In this document: one piece after another, positions 1 through 5,711 of the stretch | Layout of the letters: each line of letters opens with the position of its first letter | Numbering within the stretch: the first letter of the stretch is position 1 | NCBI GenBank assembly: GCA_007130545.1 | Contig: SLSG01000330.1 | Span: 1 to 5,943 of the forward strand | Origin: Bacteroidales bacterium | Lineage (GTDB): Bacteria > Bacteroidota > Bacteroidia > Bacteroidales > UBA7960 | Direction: 5' to 3' | DNA: 5,943 nt | Translations under genes and position numbers: made by a program | The notes under the pieces: model-generated | Databases searched by the model: none | Told to the model about the DNA's origin: nothing | The model's input: only the letters and a program-made list of their open reading frames with translations

Positions 1-236
1 AAGATTGCAATTGAATATGCAAGCCATATAATGGGCACAAAGGACCAATAGTCCTCAAATCTAGAGCTTGGGTATTTTATCAGCAGAAAGTAGACCGCTG
101 CCAATACCAACAGACCTAGAAGACCTGAAAAAAAGTCAGATAGTTGTCTAAATGGATTTATTAGCTGGAGCAGGCGAAAAAGGAAAAACCCGTAAACCGC
201 TAAAAAAACCCAGACATACACAGCATTATCATCCAT
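1..236 (-). CDS. Small multi-pass membrane protein, partial (C-terminus beyond window edge)
   Basis: The frame opens with ATG at 236-234 and stays open for 78 codons to the left edge, so the protein is truncated by the window. The translation is strongly hydrophobic, with three likely membrane segments: about residues 6-26 (rich in V, F, L and Y), 35-53 (starting FFSGLLGLL) and 63-78 onward. Short polar linkers (NPFRQLSD, KYPSSRFED) separate them. The start lies 2 bases after the stop of the lipoprotein gene at 239, and the end of that gene supplies a purine-rich AAGAAGAG about 5 bases before the ATG, so the two are probably translated from one mRNA. I do not recognise a family. Co-transcription suggests it works with the lipoprotein, for example as a partner or a protective membrane protein, but that is inference only. 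Being real is likely; function is unknown. Confidence 0.6.
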   Translation of the reverse strand, partial: MDDNAVYVWVFLAVYGFFLFRLLQLINPFRQLSDFFSGLLGLLVLAAVYFLLIKYPSSRFEDYWSFVPIIWLAYSIAI

Positions 237-238
237 AA

Positions 239-874
239 TCACTCTTCTTTACATTCATAATAGTTATCGATGGCAATTGTCAATTTGTAGATTACCACCC
301 CAGCTGCAGCTGTTGAACAAATGGCTCCACCAGCAGGGTTGAAAACAGCTGAGACTAAACATCCTACAAGTGTTGCCTTATATTCCCCATGAGCTTGGTG
401 AAATGCCTCTTCAAAATCTGACTGACAATCATTTTTTTCAGCAAAACAGGCCGTTGAGGTAAACCCCTTTAATTGCGCAGCTTCAATCAAGATTTCATGG
501 CATTGTTTTTCCGGAAGTTCTTTTAGGGAGTATTTTTCTATCAGCCTGTTTGCGTGAACTTCCATCTTTTGCTGGTCATTCTCCAATTCAAAAAGTGCGT
601 ATAATTCCTCACAAGTTGCATCCAAATAACTGCCTGCCATCATACTCTTTTCTTTGATTCTAAAAACCACTGATTCCAATATGGAGGAACTCTTTTGGCT
701 TAATAATATGAAGCTGGAATCACGAGCAATCATTTTGACCAGGTGTTCTTTTTCAGCAGTACTTAGTCCTTCGCCACGGCTCAAAAATTCTGATTTCTGA
801 GTATACTCCTTTTCACAAGAAATCATTGAAGCGAAAAGCAGGCTAAATAAAGCCCAGAAGACTAATCTCCTCAT
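239..874 (-). CDS. Cys-rich putative lipoprotein of unknown function
   Basis: The 211-residue protein begins MRRLVFWALFSLLFASMISC, a classic lipoprotein signal: two Arg, a hydrophobic core, and a lipobox ending at Cys20. It should be cleaved by signal peptidase II and anchored by lipidated Cys20. The residues after it (EKE) are acidic and charged, which in Bacteroidota can accompany export to the outer membrane surface. The middle (about 35-135) is helical and charged, without a recognised domain. The C-terminal part carries Cys143, Cys150, Cys172, Cys186 and Cys208, plus a glycine/alanine-rich hydrophobic stretch at about 167-202 (GCLVSAVFNPAGGAIC, then TAAAGVV). Cys88 and Cys125 lie earlier, so disulphides are possible in the periplasm. 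The ATG at 874-872 is preceded by A-rich AAGAAAAA. Sampled lines are about 33-43% GC, against about 53-65% in dnaG. The family is not recognised; a secreted small-bacteriocin-like C-terminus is one speculative reading. Confidence 0.8.
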   Translation of the reverse strand: MRRLVFWALFSLLFASMISCEKEYTQKSEFLSRGEGLSTAEKEHLVKMIARDSSFILLSQKSSSILESVVFRIKEKSMMAGSYLDATCEELYALFELENDQQKMEVHANRLIEKYSLKELPEKQCHEILIEAAQLKGFTSTACFAEKNDCQSDFEEAFHQAHGEYKATLVGCLVSAVFNPAGGAICSTAAAGVVIYKLTIAIDNYYECKEE

Positions 875-893
875 TTTTTCTTAGTTTTGAATG

Positions 894-910
894 TTAAACT
901 TTCAGTTTAA
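894..910. promoter_or_regulatory. Perfect 7+7 inverted repeat upstream of the lipoprotein gene
   Basis: TTAAACT-ttc-AGTTTAA is an exact palindrome with a 3-base centre, ending 20 bases before the lipoprotein ATG (minus strand). Its position in the expected promoter/leader zone makes a dimeric repressor operator possible. AT-rich palindromes of this size also arise by chance, and no known operator was recognised. Confidence 0.3.
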
Positions 911-911
911 T

Positions 912-961
912 AACCTCATCCCAACGAAGATTTAGCGGTCATCAACGGGATGGGGTTTTTT
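912..961 (+). terminator. Hairpin with T6 tail, terminator-like on the plus strand
   Basis: AACCTCATCCC (912-922) pairs with GGGATGGGGTT (947-957) over 11 positions with one G-U wobble, enclosing a 24-base loop. It is followed by TTTTTT at 956-961. Read on plus it has the shape of an intrinsic terminator, although the loop is long and no plus gene ends here. It could stop antisense transcription coming out of the lipoprotein gene. Read on minus it would instead be a structured 5' leader of the lipoprotein mRNA, since no T-run follows on that strand. Confidence 0.35.
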
Positions 962-982
962 GGTGCCTTTTGCTTAAGGAAA

Positions 983-1060
983 GCCGCACCTGCAGGCGGC
1001 AAGGCTCTCAGCCGCCGGTCTGGCTCCCCCGCCGAAGGCCTGCCTGGCAGGTCGTCCGGC
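983..1060. repeat. GC-rich palindromic patch, REP-like
   Basis: A block much richer in G+C than the sequence on either side contains overlapping short inverted repeats: GCCGC (983-987) with GCGGC (996-1000), the alternative GGCGGC (995-1000) with GCCGCC (1011-1016), and the perfect CCTGCC-T-GGCAGG (1039-1051). This resembles the dispersed palindromic intergenic elements found in many bacterial genomes. Only one copy is in the window, so repeat status is inferred from form alone. Confidence 0.35.
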
Positions 1061-1075
1061 AACGCTCATGGTATA

Positions 1076-1108
1076 TTTCCGGGAATGGTTGAATTGGTTA
1101 TACATGTG
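1076..1108 (+). promoter_or_regulatory. Weak candidate Bacteroidota promoter for a small RNA/leader
   Basis: TACATGTG at 1101-1108 matches TAnnTTTG with one mismatch. TTTC at 1076-1079 lies 21 bases upstream, in the place of the -33 TTTG, also with one mismatch. The predicted transcription start, around 1113-1116, falls where the long hairpin at 1114-1173 begins. The match is imperfect, and this call rests mostly on that positional agreement. Confidence 0.25.
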
Positions 1109-1113
1109 TGAAT

Positions 1114-1225
1114 GATTTGTCCGACTAAAATAGGAAAATCAATACGTGTTTATACGTATTTTGTCGGCAAATCCCGTGAACGGTCACGCCCGTTAAAAAC
1201 CTGAACCGGTTTTTGGCGCTTTTTT
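1114..1225 (+). ncRNA. Candidate structured small RNA or leader (about 112 nt)
   Basis: Three consecutive hairpins can be drawn. The first is a 17-bp stem, 1114-1132 with 1157-1173, interrupted only by two single bulged T residues (1120 and 1126). Its 24-base loop overlaps an alternative perfect 7-bp hairpin, AATACGT (1141-1147) with ACGTATT (1154-1160). The second is AACGG (1179-1183) with CCGTT (1190-1194). The third is an AT-rich stem at 1191-1218 followed by T6 at 1220-1225, which looks like an intrinsic terminator. The second and third stems share bases 1191-1194, so they compete, as in a terminator/antiterminator pair. No known RNA family was recognised. It may be a free-standing small RNA, an attenuator for the glycosyltransferase operon, or fortuitous pairing. 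Confidence 0.3.
1191..1225 (+). terminator. Probable intrinsic terminator just before the glycosyltransferase promoter
   Basis: CGTTAAAAACC (1191-1201) pairs with GGTTTTTGGCG (1208-1218) over 11 positions with two G-U pairs and a 6-base loop, TGAACC. A run of six T (1220-1225) follows. The AAAAACC/GGTTTTT core is perfect. It points in the plus direction and ends 2 bases before the -7 box of the next gene, so it would insulate that gene from upstream transcription. Confidence 0.5.
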
Positions 1226-1226
1226 G

Positions 1227-1234
1227 TACATTTG
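1227..1234 (+). promoter_or_regulatory. -7 promoter box of the glycosyltransferase operon
   Basis: TACATTTG matches the Bacteroidota primary-sigma -7 consensus TAnnTTTG exactly. A start of transcription near 1240 would leave a leader of only about 20 bases before the ATG at 1260. No -33 TTTG occurs at the usual 19-21-base spacing; the nearest, at 1212-1215, is too close. Strength is therefore uncertain. Confidence 0.5.
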
Positions 1235-1259
1235 GCTTTTCCAAATCCATATCCCTCCC

Positions 1260-1985
1260 ATGGCATTCAACAAGCTTTCGGTCATCATCCCGGTTTACAA
1301 TGAAGAAGCAACCATTCACCTGATCCTGGACAGGCTGGCGGCCGTGGAGCTGCCCGGAGAAATAAAGATGGAACTGGTGGTGGTAAACGATTTTTCAAGC
1401 GACAATACGGCCAGGGCCATTGACACCTATATGGAGGCCAGGCCGGAACTGGATATCCGGTTTTACCACCAATCGCGAAACATGGGCAAGGGGGCTGCGC
1501 TTCACCGGGGGATTCAGGAATCGACCGGGCAGTATATTATCATACAGGACGCAGACCTGGAATATGATCCCAGGGAATATGCCGATATGCTTAAACCGGT
1601 AATCGAAGGGAATGCCAATGTGGTGTACGGGTCCCGTTTTATCGGGTCCAATCCCAGGCGGGTTTTGTTTTTCTGGCACCGGGCAGGCAATAAGTTCCTG
1701 ACCTTCCTGTCGAATGTGTTCTCCAACCTGGGCCTCACCGACATGGAAACATGCTACAAACTGTTTCGTGCCGATTTGATCAAGTCCCTCAACCTCAAGG
1801 AAAAACGATTCGGCTTCGAGCCCGAGGTCACGGCCAAGATCTCCCGCCACCCGGAAACCCGCATGTGCGAGATCGGGATCTCCTATTACGGGCGGAATTT
1901 TTCTGAAGGGAAAAAGATTTCCTGGAAGGACGGCTTTCGCGCCATCTATTGCATCCTGAAATACAACATCTTCAGCAAAAAGTAA
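1260..1985 (+). CDS. Family 2 glycosyltransferase, DPM1-like polyprenyl-phosphate sugar synthase
   Basis: This 241-residue GT-A enzyme probably transfers a hexose from a nucleotide sugar to a polyprenyl phosphate on the cytoplasmic membrane face. The N-terminus shows the GT2 signature VIIPVYNEE (8-16), followed by VVVNDFSSDNT (40-50), the donor-site NMGKGAALHRGI (74-85), and the metal-binding DAD at 97-99 within IIIQDADLEYDP. YGSRF (123-127) and ETCYKLFR (163-170) complete the pattern shared with dolichyl-phosphate mannose/glucose synthases. There is no C-terminal membrane segment, as in short soluble DPM1-type enzymes. I chose ATG 1260 over an in-frame TTG at 1224 because the extra residues are unlike the family and the TTG lies upstream of the promoter box. 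The GT-C gene follows 3 bases later, which suggests donor synthase plus user. Whether the sugar is mannose, glucose or another cannot be read from the sequence. Confidence 0.85.
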   Translation: MAFNKLSVIIPVYNEEATIHLILDRLAAVELPGEIKMELVVVNDFSSDNTARAIDTYMEARPELDIRFYHQSRNMGKGAALHRGIQESTGQYIIIQDADLEYDPREYADMLKPVIEGNANVVYGSRFIGSNPRRVLFFWHRAGNKFLTFLSNVFSNLGLTDMETCYKLFRADLIKSLNLKEKRFGFEPEVTAKISRHPETRMCEIGISYYGRNFSEGKKISWKDGFRAIYCILKYNIFSKK

Positions 1986-1988
1986 GGC

Positions 1989-3500
1989 ATGGGTCAAACC
2001 ACTTCACCGCCTGGCCCGAAAACCGGGGCATTTCCGGAGAAGGCACTGACAGCTCTCCTGCTGACGGCCATTGCCATCCTGCTCACCTACCTCGCCATCA
2101 GAACAGAAAGATTCTCCGGCGGAGGCGACACCATCACACATTATCTACTCTCCCGCTTTTCCTGGCAACACCCGCATCTGCTGCTCGATCACTGGGGCAA
2201 ACCGGTATTCACCCTGCTCAGCTCGCCTTTTGCGCAGTTCGGATTGATCGGGGTGGTCATGATGAATATTTTGCTCGGAGTCGGATCGGCATGGCTGGCT
2301 TGGCGCATCGCCCGCATGCTGCATGAACCAAATGCCTGGCTCCTCCCGGTACTGGTGTGTTTTACCCCGGTATACACCGAAACCATCCTGTCCGGACTGA
2401 CGGAGGTCATGTTCGGATTTTTCCTGATCCTTCCGGTATTCCTGTTCCTGAAAGAAAAATTCATCGCCGGTGCCATCCTGGTCAGCTTCTCGCTGCTGGT
2501 GCGCACCGAAGGGGTATTTTTGATTCCCTTATACGGCCTTTACCTGCTGGGCATCAGGCAATACAAAGCACTGCCATTCCTGCTCACCGGCTTTGTCGTT
2601 TATAGCATCGTCGGATGGTTTCACTTCGGGGACCTCTTCTGGCTGATTAACCATATGCCCTATCGCGGGGCCACGGATATATACGGGACCGGCAAACTGA
2701 CCCATTTTTTCGGGCATGCACCCAAATTCTTCAATCCCGTCATAACGGCTTTGGTTGTAATCGGACTGCTGGCGCTGATCCCGGCCTGGATCAAGTCGAT
2801 CAAGGGGTTCCTGCAGCCCCAGGACCCACACAGGGCGGCCATCACTTTGATCGTTCTCGTATTCCTGGCGTATTTCCTGGCCCATGTCGTGATGTGGAAA
2901 ACCGGCATCGGGAATAGCCTCGGACTGCGCAGGTACATGGCAGCCATCGCGCCGCTGGGGGCGATAGTCGCACTCATCGGAATGAACCGTGTGTTCGTAT
3001 GGTGGGCGAACCGGCTGCCGAAACTTGCAGAGAAGGTCCTGCAGGGCCTCCTTATCCTTCTGGTCATTGTCTTGATGGTCCGTTCCCCATTCAAAACCTA
3101 TCCGATTCCGCAAAAATTGTATGGCATGGACCTGGTCGTGAAACAGGCGACGGACTTTATCCGGGAAAGCGGACTCGACAGCAAAAAAATATACTATTAT
3201 GACCCGGCCGTGGTGGTGCATCTGAATCTGGACCCCTACGACCCGGAGAGTGGCAGGGAAAGGCTTTACTCGGTCAGATGGCCGCAGCAACAGTTAGAGC
3301 CCGGGAGTATTTTCATATGGGATGGGCACTTTGCCGGGAACAGCGGCCTAAAAGAGGCAGATCTTCTGGAGAACCCTTATTTTGACCTGGTCAGAACATT
3401 CGAACCGGACCACCAGATCATTGTATTCGGCCGGGAGTTCAGGGTCCATGTGTTTCAGCGCAACGACATGCGCTGGGAGGCCCAGCCCCCAGCGGAATAA
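1989..3500 (+). CDS. Multi-pass GT-C-type membrane glycosyltransferase
   Basis: This 503-residue protein has a short cytoplasmic N-tail, a first membrane helix at about 20-38, and then a polar outer loop, GGGDTITHYLLSRF (44-57), leading to HPHLLLDHWGKP. An acidic residue in this first loop (here Asp47) is the usual catalytic site of GT-C enzymes that use polyprenyl-phosphate sugars. About 10 further hydrophobic segments lie between 83 and 366. SGLTE (135-139) and RTEG (172-175) resemble GT39-like membrane proteins, as does GLRRYMAAIAPLGA (312-325). Residues 370-503 are soluble and probably periplasmic. The gene starts 3 bases after the GT2 stop, so the pair is almost surely co-translated. The likely role is transfer of the lipid-linked sugar to a periplasmic acceptor: protein, lipid A or envelope glycan. 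The acceptor is unknown, and exact family assignment is less certain than the fold. Confidence 0.72.
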   Translation: MGQTTSPPGPKTGAFPEKALTALLLTAIAILLTYLAIRTERFSGGGDTITHYLLSRFSWQHPHLLLDHWGKPVFTLLSSPFAQFGLIGVVMMNILLGVGSAWLAWRIARMLHEPNAWLLPVLVCFTPVYTETILSGLTEVMFGFFLILPVFLFLKEKFIAGAILVSFSLLVRTEGVFLIPLYGLYLLGIRQYKALPFLLTGFVVYSIVGWFHFGDLFWLINHMPYRGATDIYGTGKLTHFFGHAPKFFNPVITALVVIGLLALIPAWIKSIKGFLQPQDPHRAAITLIVLVFLAYFLAHVVMWKTGIGNSLGLRRYMAAIAPLGAIVALIGMNRVFVWWANRLPKLAEKVLQGLLILLVIVLMVRSPFKTYPIPQKLYGMDLVVKQATDFIRESGLDSKKIYYYDPAVVVHLNLDPYDPESGRERLYSVRWPQQQLEPGSIFIWDGHFAGNSGLKEADLLENPYFDLVRTFEPDHQIIVFGREFRVHVFQRNDMRWEAQPPAE

Positions 3501-3633
3501 CTGCCCCACTGAGTCTTCCGGCTTAATGACCAGAAGGAACATCCATGAGTTGCCGGGCGGTAACACCTTCCCCATCCGACGAAAAAAGAAATAAAATGCC
3601 TACAGACAATGCCAGAATGACCGGCTTGTTTAG

Positions 3634-3641
3634 TAAATTCG
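3634..3641 (+). promoter_or_regulatory. Weak candidate -7 box for dnaG
   Basis: TAAATTCG differs from TAnnTTTG at one position and lies 15 bases before the dnaG ATG. No well-placed -33 element was seen, and no clear terminator separates the GT-C gene from dnaG across the 156-base gap (3501-3656). Read-through from the upstream operon is therefore also possible. Confidence 0.2.
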
Positions 3642-3656
3642 TACCAAATATCCCCT

Positions 3657-5615
3657 ATGATCACCCGCGAGACCATTGACAAGATTCTGGATGCTACCCG
3701 CATTGACGAGGTGGTCGGGGAGTTCGTGACCCTGAAAAAACGTGGGGTGAACCTGTTGGGCCTGTGTCCGTTCCATAACGAAAAGACCCCGTCCTTTTCG
3801 GTTTCCGTGCCCAAGGGCATTTACAAATGCTTCGGCTGCGGGAAGGGGGGCGATGCGGTCAGCTTCCTGATGGAGCACGAACATTACACCTATCCGGAGG
3901 CTCTGCGTTACCTGGCCGGAAAGTACGGCGTAGAGATCGAAGAGGAAAAGCCCAGCCCGGAACAGCAGGAGGTGCTGGATGAGAAGGAGAGCCTTTTTAA
4001 CCTGTCAGCCTTTGCCCAGAAGTATTTCCACGAAAAGCTTTTAGAGTCGGATGAGGGGAAGGCCATCGGACTGACTTACCTGAAGGAGCGGGGTTATAGC
4101 ATGGAGACAGTGCGGAAATTCGGACTGGGCTACGCGCTGAACCAATGGGATGCCTTCGTGCAGACCGCGCTGAAAAACGGATACAAGAAGGAGTACCTGG
4201 AAAAGACCAGCCTGTGTAAGTCGAAAGACCACCAGCTTTATGACACGTTCCGTGGGAGGGTGATCTTCCCGATCCACAACCTCTCGGGAAGGGTGCTGGG
4301 GTTCGGGGGTCGCATCCTGACATCCGACAAGAACAAACCCAAATACATCAACTCGGCTGAAAGCGACATCTACCACAAGGGAAGGGTGTTGTACGGGCTC
4401 TTTTTTGCCAAAAGCGCGATGGCTTCATCGGACAATTGCTACCTGGTGGAAGGCTATACCGATGTGATCTCTATGCACCAGGCGGGTATTGAGAATGTAA
4501 TCGCCTCCTCAGGCACGGCCCTCTCGGCCGACCAGGTCAGACTGATCAGGCGGTATACCTCGAACATCACCCTGCTGTTCGACGGAGACCCGGCAGGCAT
4601 CAAGGCGGCTTTCCGGGGAATCGACCTGATTTTGGAAGAGGGGCTGAATGTGCGCCTGGTGTTGTTCCCCGATGGGGAAGACCCTGATTCGTTCGCCCTA
4701 ACCAGGCGGCCAGCCGAAGTCAGGCAGTTTATACAGGACAATGCCAAAGACTTTATTTCCTTTAAAACCCAGTTGCTGCTGGGAGAAACCAGCAATGACC
4801 CCATTCGGAAAGCAGCCCTGATCAAGGAGATCGCAGCGACAATCGCCCTGATCCCGGAGCCCATTGCCAGGACATTGTATGTGCAGAAATGCGCCGAGCT
4901 TATGCAGATCGAGGAGAAACTGCTGGTTACGGAGGTCAACAAGCTCCGCAGGAAAAAGCTTGGCGGACAGCAACAGGCGCCCCAGCCGGAAGAGGACCAT
5001 CTGTCCGTGCCGCAGGCCGAAAGGCAGGGGCCCGTTCATGACTCAAACGACTGGCAGGAAAAGGAGATCATCCGGATCTTGCTGAATTACGGCGACAAGG
5101 AGATCATCTTTGAGGTGGAGAACGAAGACAAGCGCATGGAGGAAGTGCCCACCAGGGTGTCAGACTTTGTGGTGCAGGATATATTGGAAGACAAGCTGGA
5201 TTTTGAAAACGTCCAGTGCAGAACCATTTTCCAGGCTTTTGCGGAAGCCCGTGAAAGCGGGGCATCTCCCAGCGAGCAGACTTTCCTGAACCATCCAGAC
5301 CAGCAGATCAAAAGCCTGGCGATCGACCTCCAAACATCCCCTTATACCTATAGCAGCAACTGGGAAGACCGCCATCGAATTTATGTGAGCAGGGAGGATG
5401 AGATACTGAAGATCCTGGTGATCGAAGCGGTCTATTCCTTCAAGCTGAAAAAGCTCGAGAAGATGATCCTTGCCAACCAGGAACATCTCCGGGAGGAATC
5501 ATCCAGGCAGGAAAAAGACCAGGATAAAATACTCCGGCTGATGGAAAAAGAGCGCGACCTGAAAGCCATTCGGAGTGCCTTCGCCAAAGCCTTGAACCGG
5601 GTGGTCACAAAATAG
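3657..5615 (+). CDS. dnaG: DNA primase DnaG
   Basis: The 652-residue replicative primase lays down RNA primers for Okazaki fragments and leading-strand starts, working with the DnaB helicase at the fork. The CHC2 zinc domain is intact: Cys37-P-F-His40 and Cys58-F-G-Cys61. The RNA polymerase core includes FRGRVIFPIHN (198-208) and GRVLGFGGR (211-219). The TOPRIM fold follows with EGYTDV (Glu265, Asp269), then LLFDGDPAG with Asp309 and Asp311, and GEDPDSF (340-346) as a further metal-binding stretch. A Gln/Pro/charge-rich linker (about 434-465) leads to the C-terminal helicase-interaction region, which ends in a long charged helix (about 590-650). Length is normal for Bacteroidota. ATG 3657 gives the conserved start MITRETIDKILDATRI; no Shine-Dalgarno precedes it. 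No key residue is missing. Confidence 0.98.
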   Translation: MITRETIDKILDATRIDEVVGEFVTLKKRGVNLLGLCPFHNEKTPSFSVSVPKGIYKCFGCGKGGDAVSFLMEHEHYTYPEALRYLAGKYGVEIEEEKPSPEQQEVLDEKESLFNLSAFAQKYFHEKLLESDEGKAIGLTYLKERGYSMETVRKFGLGYALNQWDAFVQTALKNGYKKEYLEKTSLCKSKDHQLYDTFRGRVIFPIHNLSGRVLGFGGRILTSDKNKPKYINSAESDIYHKGRVLYGLFFAKSAMASSDNCYLVEGYTDVISMHQAGIENVIASSGTALSADQVRLIRRYTSNITLLFDGDPAGIKAAFRGIDLILEEGLNVRLVLFPDGEDPDSFALTRRPAEVRQFIQDNAKDFISFKTQLLLGETSNDPIRKAALIKEIAATIALIPEPIARTLYVQKCAELMQIEEKLLVTEVNKLRRKKLGGQQQAPQPEEDHLSVPQAERQGPVHDSNDWQEKEIIRILLNYGDKEIIFEVENEDKRMEEVPTRVSDFVVQDILEDKLDFENVQCRTIFQAFAEARESGASPSEQTFLNHPDQQIKSLAIDLQTSPYTYSSNWEDRHRIYVSREDEILKILVIEAVYSFKLKKLEKMILANQEHLREESSRQEKDQDKILRLMEKERDLKAIRSAFAKALNRVVTK

Positions 5616-5628
5616 TTTCCAAGTCCCT

Positions 5629-5704
5629 AAAGCACCGCAGACCACCCGCGCGCGCTGAAAGCACCGCTGACCACCGCGCGCGCTGAAAGCTCCGCAGACC
5701 AGCC
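5629..5704. repeat. GC-rich tandem repeat, 28-29-base unit, about 2.7 copies
   Basis: Copy 1 is 5629-5657 (29 bases), copy 2 is 5658-5685 (28 bases) and a partial copy 3 is 5686-5704. Each begins AAAGC(A/T)CCGC(A/T)GACCA, and the two full copies end CGCGCGCGCTG. They differ by one substitution and one missing C. The self-complementary CGCGCGCGC tracts (5647-5655 and 5675-5683) could pair with each other into a hairpin or adopt left-handed DNA. The array starts 13 bases after the dnaG stop. Confidence 0.85.
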
Positions 5705-5711
5705 CAATCCC

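Larger units (their letters stand above)
875..1259. other. Divergent intergenic region without a supported protein gene
   Basis: These 385 bases separate the minus-strand lipoprotein gene from the plus-strand glycosyltransferase gene, so they should carry both promoters. I see no convincing protein-coding frame. The only readable plus frame (978-1115) runs through a GC-rich palindromic patch and ends in a 15-codon ATG frame at 1068-1115 that resembles nothing known. What the region does contain is secondary structure, listed separately: inverted repeats at 894-910, 912-961, 983-1060 and 1114-1225. A minus-strand -7 box of the TAnnTTTG type was not found upstream of the lipoprotein gene. Confidence 0.7.

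Noticed and set aside
912..961. Integron attC-like site
   Set aside because: The stem-loop lacks the paired R and L box consensus and unpaired extrahelical bases, and no integrase or cassette array is visible.
978..1115. Plus-strand open frame through the GC-rich palindromic patch
   Set aside because: The only ATG (1068) leaves 15 codons, and the rest is explained by palindromic repeat sequence.
1224..1259. In-frame TTG start that would add 12 residues to the GT2 glycosyltransferase
   Set aside because: The extra residues do not resemble the family, the TTG precedes the -7 box and so would not be transcribed from it, and the ATG at 1260 gives the standard GT2 N-terminus.
1395..1997. 200-codon open frame on minus across the glycosyltransferase gene
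   Set aside because: It is a shadow of a well-supported GT2 gene on the opposite strand and shows no family motif.
2529..3290. 253-codon open frame on minus inside the GT-C gene
   Set aside because: It is antisense to a convincing membrane protein. The composition is Asp/Gln/His-rich low-credibility sequence typical of shadow frames in GC-rich DNA.
3545..3679. Short plus frame (44 codons, with an internal ATG at 3596) overlapping the dnaG start, as a possible leader peptide
   Set aside because: There is no clear ribosome site, no recognisable peptide and no attenuator structure between it and dnaG. A frame this short is expected by chance.
5629..5704. CRISPR array
   Set aside because: The units are directly adjacent with no unique spacers, and no cas gene is present.
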